A DNA stretch of 64,000 nucleotides, taken from positions 1-64,000 of the forward strand of contig JABSQN010000003.1 of the NCBI GenBank assembly GCA_013215825.1, given 5' to 3'. The notes beneath the pieces are model-generated. The model did no database searches, was not told the origin of the DNA, and was given only the letters and a program-made list of their open reading frames with translations. Shown here piece after piece: positions 58,224-64,000 of the stretch (within the stretch, counting starts at the first letter, position 1; the number at the start of each line of letters is the position of its first letter). This DNA is from Piscirickettsiaceae bacterium (GTDB lineage Bacteria; Pseudomonadota; Gammaproteobacteria; Nitrosococcales; Methylophagaceae). Position numbers and translations under genes: made by a program.

Positions 58224-58229
58224 TTATTA

Positions 58230-58487
58230 TTAGCGTTTAGGGCCTATTTGATATTTATCTTTCCACTCGTCATACGGCATACCATAGACATGCTCACGCG
58301 CTTGATCGTAGTTTACATCTAAGCCTTTTTCTTCCGCTGCAGCCATATACCATTTCGCTAAACAATTACGGCAAAAGCCCGCAAGATCCATTAAATCAAT
58401 ATTCTGTACATCCGTACGTTCACGTAAATGAGTGGTTAAACGACGAAATGCCGCTGCTTCTAATTCAATTTGTGTTTGTTGATCCAT
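58230..58487 (-). CDS. DUF1244 domain-containing protein
   Basis: An 85-residue protein with the DUF1244 pattern: EAAAFRRLTTHLRERTDVQ, NIDLMDLAGFCRNCLAKWYM and a terminal GMPYDEWKDKYQ. The CRNC cysteines may bind metal. Function is unknown. Its start overlaps the stop of the ABC ATPase gene by one base, so it ends that operon. Confidence 0.9.
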   Translation of the reverse strand: MDQQTQIELEAAAFRRLTTHLRERTDVQNIDLMDLAGFCRNCLAKWYMAAAEEKGLDVNYDQAREHVYGMPYDEWKDKYQIGPKR

Positions 58488-60496
58488 TATTTATTCTCTT
58501 TATATAAAAAACACCGTACCTCGTGAGTATCGGATAAATGTGTTATTGGTGGATATGCTTCTAAACAGTGTGGCATAACCTCTGGGCAACGCTGATGAAA
58601 ATGACATCCTTGTGGTGGGTTTGCTGGGGAAGGCAATTCACCTTCTAGCCTTATCAGCTCTTGTTGCGAATTAGGGTCTAACTCAGGTACGGCGGCTAAT
58701 AATGCACGTGTATAGGGATGTTTTGGCGAATCTAATACCTCATCACGACTGCCCTGCTCCACGATTCGACCGAGATACATCACGGCAACACGATGAGCAA
58801 GGTAATTCACTACCGATATATTATGGGTGATAAATAAATATGACAAGCCAAATTCATGTTGAATTTCACGTAGTAGATTGAGTATTTGAGCTTGTACCGA
58901 CACATCTAAGGCACTGGTTGGCTCATCACAAATAATCACTTCAGGATCGGATGCCAAAGCTCTAGCAATGCAAATCCGTTGGCGCTGCCCACCTGAAAAT
59001 TCATGGGGGTAACGATGTTTTATTTCTGCCCGCAAGCCAACACGTTCTAATAACTCATCGACTCGTTCTTCTTTTAATTGTAACTCTTTATAACGCTTAC
59101 CAATCATGCCTTCTTCAATTATTTGTGCCACGGTCATTCGTGGATTCATTGATGAAAAAGGATCTTGAAAGATGATTTGTAATGATGAGCGGTATGGCTT
59201 TAATTGTCGCTCCGACAATTCACATAAATTATGCCCTCGATAATTAACCTCTCCTGCGCTAACATCTACTAGCTGCAATATACCTTTGCCCACCGTTGTT
59301 TTACCACAACCAGACTCGCCTACTAATGCCACTGTTTCGGCTTGGTGAATTGATAAGCTCACCCCATCTACGGCTTTCACATTAGCTGTTATTCTTTGCA
59401 AAAATCCGCTGCGTATTGGAAAGTGGACTTTTAAGTCTTTTATATCTAATACAACTCGTTTTGATGGAATAACATCTGATAAAGGTGATGATTGATTATC
59501 TTGCTCAGACTTACGTTGTTCATCTGTAATCTTAGAATCAAATAGATGACAGCGCACTGCATGTTCATCCTCTTTATTCCATTCTGGTGCCGTTGAATGA
59601 CACAATTCCCATGCATGGTCACAACGTTCTACAAAACGACAACCATCAAACTGCTGCGTTAAGATTGGCACACTGCCTTTAATAACGGTTAAACGTTGAT
59701 TACGCTTTTGCTCGGAGGGTAATGCTGCAAATAGTTTTTTCGTATATGGATGTTGATGCTGATTAAAAAACTGCTCTCGACTCGCCGTTTCAACAATTTG
59801 TCCTGCATACATCACTGCAACATGATCGGCCATTTGAGCAATTACTGCCAAATCATGGCTGATCAATAAAATTGCCATACCTGTTTTACGCTGAATATCT
59901 TTTAGTAATTCTAATATTTGAGCCTGAATAGTCACGTCTAATGCGGTCGTTGGCTCATCGGCAATCAATAATTCAGGCTCGCCCGCTAATGCCATGGCAA
60001 TCATGACACGTTGTTTCATACCACCAGAAAGTTGATGCGGATATTCTTTAATACGCTGCTTAGGATCAGGAATCCCCACTGATTCTAATAATGAAATAAC
60101 GCGGTCATAGCATTGTTTTTTATTAAACCCAAAATGCAAGACTAAACATTCTGATATTTGTTCTCCCACTGATAAAACGGGGTTTAAGGAGCTTTGAGGC
60201 TCTTGAAAGATCATCGCTATTCGACGACCTCTAACATGTTGCATTTCAGCTTCTGACAAACTAAGTAGATCTTGTCCAGCTAAGAAAACCTGTCCTGCTT
60301 CAATATGACTAGCAGGCTTGGGATGCAATGCTAATATTGATAAAGCAGTCATGGATTTACCACAACCAGACTCCCCTAATAAGGCAAATGTTTCACCTCG
60401 CTTAATCTTAAAATCAATACCATCCACAGCTCGCAATGGCTGGGACTTCCCTAGCCATGTTTTTAGGCCACGAACTTCTAATAATAGGTCGGTCAT
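58487..60496 (-). CDS. yejF: Duplicated peptide ABC transporter ATPase, YejF-like
   Basis: Two fused nucleotide-binding domains in one 669-residue chain, as in YejF and GsiA. The first has GESGCGKSMTALSIL, LSGGMKQRVMIAMALAG and LLIADEPTTALDVT. The second has GESGCGKTTVGKGIL, FSGGQRQRICIARALAS and IICDEPTSALDVS. Each is followed by an oligopeptide-type C-terminal cysteine motif (CRFVERCDHAWELC; CHFHQRCPEVMPHC). Partner permease YejE-like precedes it with a 4-bp overlap. Substrate probably peptides or microcin C-like compounds, inferred. Confidence 0.85.
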   Translation of the reverse strand: MTDLLLEVRGLKTWLGKSQPLRAVDGIDFKIKRGETFALLGESGCGKSMTALSILALHPKPASHIEAGQVFLAGQDLLSLSEAEMQHVRGRRIAMIFQEPQSSLNPVLSVGEQISECLVLHFGFNKKQCYDRVISLLESVGIPDPKQRIKEYPHQLSGGMKQRVMIAMALAGEPELLIADEPTTALDVTIQAQILELLKDIQRKTGMAILLISHDLAVIAQMADHVAVMYAGQIVETASREQFFNQHQHPYTKKLFAALPSEQKRNQRLTVIKGSVPILTQQFDGCRFVERCDHAWELCHSTAPEWNKEDEHAVRCHLFDSKITDEQRKSEQDNQSSPLSDVIPSKRVVLDIKDLKVHFPIRSGFLQRITANVKAVDGVSLSIHQAETVALVGESGCGKTTVGKGILQLVDVSAGEVNYRGHNLCELSERQLKPYRSSLQIIFQDPFSSMNPRMTVAQIIEEGMIGKRYKELQLKEERVDELLERVGLRAEIKHRYPHEFSGGQRQRICIARALASDPEVIICDEPTSALDVSVQAQILNLLREIQHEFGLSYLFITHNISVVNYLAHRVAVMYLGRIVEQGSRDEVLDSPKHPYTRALLAAVPELDPNSQQELIRLEGELPSPANPPQGCHFHQRCPEVMPHCLEAYPPITHLSDTHEVRCFLYKENK

Positions 60497-61881
60497 GATG
60501 AGGCCTGTATTCTAGGATCAAAGGCATCACGCACAACATCGGCAAATAAATTAGCCGCCAATACTAAAACAAACATTGAAAAGAAAGCCGCGGTTAACGA
60601 CCACCAAACGACGGGCTCTCGTGCCATTTCAAGTCGAGCACTATTAATCATATTGCCCCAGCTAATCATTGATGGGTCAACACCAACGCCAACATAAGAT
60701 AAAACCGCTTCGGCCAAGACTAAACCACTAAAATCAAGCACAATGGCAATCATCACAATATGCATTAGATTTGGCAGAATATGTCGGTGTAAGATACTGA
60801 AACTACTTACTCCTAATGCTCTTGCCGCCAATACATATTCCGCTTCACGTAATTTTAATGTTTCACCACGTAGAATACGGCAAAGCCCCGTCCAACTAGT
60901 GACACCGAGAATAATACAGAGGAATAACAGCCGCATATCAGCACGTTCAGCAATGGTAACAAAGCTTTCAGGATGATTATTCATATACACTTGCAACATC
61001 AATACTGCTGCGGCAATTAATAACACGCCCGGAATAGAATTGAGTGTGGTATAAATATATTGGATAACATCATCAATCCAACCTCGAAAGAAACCAGCCG
61101 CAATGCCCATCATCAATGCTAAAGGCAACATAATTAAGGTAGTCAGCGTGCCAATCACTAGGCCGGTTCGAACACTTTTTAATGTTTGATACAGCACATC
61201 TTGCCCTACTTTATCTGTACCGAACACATGATAAGAGCTACTCAAACCACTCAAGTTGAAACCAATTAACAGTAGTAATAGCACCACTAAAGACAATGTT
61301 TTTAATGGATATTGATGACGTATAGATGTAAAGTCATATCGCTTTTTTAAATACAGAATGGTACTCGTACAGAATAACAACCATAAGAGGATCGCGACAA
61401 ATGAACTTTGCCAGACAATATGTCGGATATCTGTCCACTTTTCATTATCATTCTTTAAGTGTGAACCCGCATAAACAAGTTTTGCATAATCATAGTTCAC
61501 CTTGTCGGATGCTGATGGCAGAATTTCACGAACAAATAATCGTGTTGCTAAAGGGGCTGAATAGGTTTTTTCAACTTGCTGGCGTAAAGGCATTACCATC
61601 AAATCAAGTATGGTAATAACCTCCGTGGCGTAATGCTGCCTATCTGTAGGTAATTCAGACTCTAATGCAGGTCTAAAATGAACCGAGTCCAGCAAGCCAA
61701 TCATGACGTAAGTCAGTAAAATTATAACTGAAATAACACCTCGTTTACGCTGAAATACTAATTTCCATGGTGCTATTAAATGTGGTTTTTTTCGAATATA
61801 AAAGATAGCTATCGTAATAACTGACAGCAGGAAATAAATTAGAATATCAGTCCATAAAAATACAGGCAGGAATGGCATCAT
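60493..61881 (-). CDS. yejE: ABC transporter permease, YejE-like
   Basis: A 462-residue binding-protein-dependent permease. The C-terminal half is the conserved domain: [36 protein letters not shown], the EAA loop ([20 protein letters not shown]) and [14 protein letters not shown]. The N-terminal 200 residues add two or three membrane segments and a periplasmic stretch ([17 protein letters not shown]) as in YejE. The matching YejB permease and YejA binding protein are absent: its start overlaps ispH by 4 bp. Confidence 0.82.
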   Translation of the reverse strand: MMPFLPVFLWTDILIYFLLSVITIAIFYIRKKPHLIAPWKLVFQRKRGVISVIILLTYVMIGLLDSVHFRPALESELPTDRQHYATEVITILDLMVMPLRQQVEKTYSAPLATRLFVREILPSASDKVNYDYAKLVYAGSHLKNDNEKWTDIRHIVWQSSFVAILLWLLFCTSTILYLKKRYDFTSIRHQYPLKTLSLVVLLLLLIGFNLSGLSSSYHVFGTDKVGQDVLYQTLKSVRTGLVIGTLTTLIMLPLALMMGIAAGFFRGWIDDVIQYIYTTLNSIPGVLLIAAAVLMLQVYMNNHPESFVTIAERADMRLLFLCIILGVTSWTGLCRILRGETLKLREAEYVLAARALGVSSFSILHRHILPNLMHIVMIAIVLDFSGLVLAEAVLSYVGVGVDPSMISWGNMINSARLEMAREPVVWWSLTAAFFSMFVLVLAANLFADVVRDAFDPRIQASS

Positions 61882-62828
61882 TTTAATTTAGATATATCGA
61901 TCTTCAATTCTTTGGGTAGAGAAAACTCAACAGTTTCTGGTTTACCTTGATCTTCATTTGCTTGAGTAACACCTAATTCCTTTAATCGCGCCACCACTTC
62001 TTGTACTAAAATTTCAGGCGCTGATGCCCCTGCTGTTACTCCAATAACTTGCTTACCTTCTAACCAAGTTGGCTCAATATCGGTTGCATTATCTATCAAA
62101 TAAGAATCCGTGCCTAATTTATTAGATAGTTCACGTAAACGATTGGAATTAGAGCTATTATTAGATCCTACAACCAGCAATAAATCACAGTGTTTCGCTA
62201 ATCTTTTTACCGCATCCTGCCTGTTTTGAGTAGCGTAACAAATATCATCTTTTCGTGGCCCCTTAATATTGGGGAAGTGTTTTCTCAAGGCATCGATAAC
62301 AATTGATGCATCATCAACAGATAATGTTGTTTGAGTCACAAATGCTAATTTATCTGGGTTTTTAACGTCAAGTTTTGCTACATCGTCAGGCGTTTCAACA
62401 AGGTATATTCCACCCTGTTTAGAGGTATATTGCCCCATAGTTCCTTCCACTTCTGGGTGACCCGCATGACCGATCAATATGCATTCTTGACCTTGCTTTT
62501 CATATCGCGCCACTTCCATATGTACTTTAGTAACAAGTGGACAGGTTGCATCAAAAATCTTTAAGCCTCTTGTTTTTCCTTCAGCTTGGACTTTTTTAGA
62601 GACACCGTGGGCACTGAATATTAAAGTACTATCATCAGGCACATCACTTAATTCTTCTATGAATATCGCACCTTTTTCACGCAAGCCATCAACGACAAAT
62701 CGATTATGTACCACTTCATGACGGACATAAATCGGTGCACCAAAAAGCTCTAATGCACGTTCAACAATTTCGATCGCACGGTCAACACCTGCACAAAAAC
62801 CACGTGGGTTTGCTAAGATTAATTTCAT
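61878..62828 (-). CDS. ispH: 4-hydroxy-3-methylbut-2-enyl diphosphate reductase IspH
   Basis: Final enzyme of the MEP isoprenoid pathway, forming IPP and DMAPP (316 aa). Three iron-sulfur cysteines are present: [32 protein letters not shown] and [13 protein letters not shown]. The [15 protein letters not shown] and [14 protein letters not shown] motifs line the active site. Its upstream gap contains a perfect palindrome 23 bp before the start, and it leads the ispH-yejE-yejF-DUF1244 run. Confidence 0.96.
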   Translation of the reverse strand: MKLILANPRGFCAGVDRAIEIVERALELFGAPIYVRHEVVHNRFVVDGLREKGAIFIEELSDVPDDSTLIFSAHGVSKKVQAEGKTRGLKIFDATCPLVTKVHMEVARYEKQGQECILIGHAGHPEVEGTMGQYTSKQGGIYLVETPDDVAKLDVKNPDKLAFVTQTTLSVDDASIVIDALRKHFPNIKGPRKDDICYATQNRQDAVKRLAKHCDLLLVVGSNNSSNSNRLRELSNKLGTDSYLIDNATDIEPTWLEGKQVIGVTAGASAPEILVQEVVARLKELGVTQANEDQGKPETVEFSLPKELKIDISKLK

Positions 62829-63006
62829 TATAGTAAGACCTGTGCATAATTAAAATGCATTTTAGGGAATGTAGAAAATAGTGCATTTTTTATCCAAGAA
62901 TGAGGATAATAGCGGGTTATTTGACGAGTTTTTGGCTGAAAAAAGTGCTGTTTAAAGTGCTGTTTTATGCGTTTCATAAAGTGCTTTGAATTATGCATTA
63001 GTCTTA
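62829..63006. promoter_or_regulatory. Gap upstream of ispH with palindrome and phased AAAGTGCT repeats
   Basis: No coding sequence is seen. TAAAATGCATTTTA (62851-62864) is a perfect 14-bp palindrome. AAAGTGCT occurs at 62943, 62955 and 62979, with start spacings of 12 and 24 bp. The gap lies between pheA and ispH, both on the minus strand, and likely holds the ispH promoter. Confidence 0.35.
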
Positions 63007-64000
63007 CTACAGTACTGCTTTAGGATAAGAGCCTAGAACACGACACATAGACGATTCTTGCTCTAACAATGCGATGGCTTCAGCAACGTCTTCGTCTTGG
63101 CAATGCCCCTCAATATCAATAAAGAAAACATATTCCCAAATCCCTGTTCCGGCAGGACGAGATTCAATTCTCGTCATACTTATACCTTTATCAGCTAAGG
63201 GCTTCAGCAAGGCTTGCAGAGCACCAGGTTTATTCTTTGTTGAGATTAATAATGCCGTTTTATCATCACCCGAAGACGCTACTTTTTGATTGCCTATAAC
63301 AACAAACCGTGTTGTATTATTAGCCTCATCTTCAATATTACTAGCTAAGATAGACAAGTCATAAAGCTCGGCAGCATGACTGGCCGCGATAGCCGCTGAG
63401 TGAGGTTCGCTAGCTACACGCTGTGCGGCTTCTGAGTTACTGTTTGTTGATATCAATTCACAATTAGCTACATTTTTACTCAACCATTGACGACACTGCG
63501 CCAAAGCTTGAGGATGAGCATATACCTTAGTAAGCTTACTAAGCTCAGACTTACTCAATAAATGATGGTGTATACGTAAGGACACTTCACCATTAATCTT
63601 TAACGACGAATTAATAAAACGATCTAATGTATGAGAGATAACGCCTTCGGTTGAATTCTCAACAGGCACAATGCCATAACTTACTTTTTCTGTTTCAACC
63701 GCTTGGAACACATCAGAAATTGTCGTCATCGGTTGCAATTTAATTGAACCACCAAACTGCTTTAATGCCGCCATTTGAGTGAATGAACCTTCCGGCCCTA
63801 AATAGGCGACTTGCAATGGTTTTTCAGCCGCTAAACAAGCAGACATAATCTCACGGAATAAACGTGCCATTTCGTCTGCAGCCAAGGGGCCTTCATTGCG
63901 TTTGATTACTTGACGAAGAACCATTGCTTCACGATCGGGACGATAAAAGTCAGTACTTTCACCATTCGAGATTTTGATATGAGCAACTTCCTGCGCCATT
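63007..64000 (-). CDS. pheA: Bifunctional chorismate mutase/prephenate dehydratase PheA, 5'-truncated by the window
   Basis: Phenylalanine synthesis enzyme. Only the end of the chorismate mutase domain is present (AQEVAHIKISNGES; EAMVLRQVIKRNEGPL), and the visible first Met is internal to that domain, so the gene starts beyond the window. The prephenate dehydratase domain follows: AYLGPEGSFTQMAAL, GIVPVENSTEGVISHTLD and the catalytic TTRFVVIG. An ACT domain with the Phe-binding motif (MTRIESRPAG) ends it. Confidence 0.95.
   Translation of the reverse strand, partial: MAQEVAHIKISNGESTDFYRPDREAMVLRQVIKRNEGPLAADEMARLFREIMSACLAAEKPLQVAYLGPEGSFTQMAALKQFGGSIKLQPMTTISDVFQAVETEKVSYGIVPVENSTEGVISHTLDRFINSSLKINGEVSLRIHHHLLSKSELSKLTKVYAHPQALAQCRQWLSKNVANCELISTNSNSEAAQRVASEPHSAAIAASHAAELYDLSILASNIEDEANNTTRFVVIGNQKVASSGDDKTALLISTKNKPGALQALLKPLADKGISMTRIESRPAGTGIWEYVFFIDIEGHCQDEDVAEAIALLEQESSMCRVLGSYPKAVL

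Overview
The window is a chromosomal segment of an A+T-rich gammaproteobacterium. The evidence is a full ccmABCDEFGHI operon, the hda/purM/purN, rluE/mnmA/hflD and aceE/aceF/lpdA neighbourhoods, dam, acnB, slyD, and an RpfE-like gene next to recJ as in the Xanthomonas rpf region. A sodium-pump oxaloacetate decarboxylase (oadGAB), an RNase J-like enzyme and a lipoyl-domain-bearing E3 suggest a marine or Thiotrichales/Methylophaga-like lineage. I cannot name the genus. I saw no rRNA, tRNA, CRISPR array, prophage or intact insertion sequence.

Layout. 1-6750: the 3' end of a porin-like gene, then the System I cytochrome c maturation operon. 6800-8200: RNase J-like enzyme on the minus strand, followed by about 690 bp of decayed coding sequence. 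8890-12120: oadGAB. 12160-16940: small genes (YajD-like HNH protein, YbcJ-like S4 protein, PpiC parvulin), DinG-type helicase and a PfkB-family kinase. 16930-28180: a long minus-strand block of housekeeping genes (DUF2066, perM, hda, rpfE-like, recJ). It is interrupted between hda and rpfE by a defence cassette: a ParD/ParE-type module, a C5 cytosine methyltransferase, an McrB-like AAA+ protein and a DUF2357/McrC-like nuclease. 28230-38620: purMN, DUF3108, htpX, nudF, yeaD, slyD, rluE, mnmA, hflD, ppk2, a frameshifted small periplasmic gene and fetB. 38620-54420: small membrane proteins, acnB, purB with two followers, a nitroreductase, a diguanylate cyclase, argG, dam and the pyruvate dehydrogenase operon. 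54470-58160: a stress locus of msrP/msrQ, a DoxX protein and a Cys-rich EGKCG-repeat secreted peptide, divergent from an ECF sigma factor and zinc-finger anti-sigma pair. 58230-64000: DUF1244, a Yej-like ABC ATPase and permease, ispH and a 5'-truncated pheA.

Three things stand out. (1) The EGKCG-repeat peptide resembles HvfA-type RiPP precursors whose cysteines are modified by a DUF692 (MNIO) enzyme with a DUF2063 partner. Neither maturation gene is present here; the precursor sits with DoxX, the periplasmic methionine sulfoxide reductase MsrPQ and a sigma/anti-sigma pair. (2) The restriction cassette looks like a single-methyltransferase LlaJI-type system. Both restriction proteins seem to carry an extra PUA/EVE-like module, at the N-terminus of the ATPase and the C-terminus of the nuclease. 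(3) A MITE-like repeat family with GAGACCTTTGCACGA-type ends occurs four times (one full copy, one end-truncated, two internally deleted). One copy overlaps the anti-sigma stop codon. A second, unrelated MITE-like element sits upstream of ppiC.
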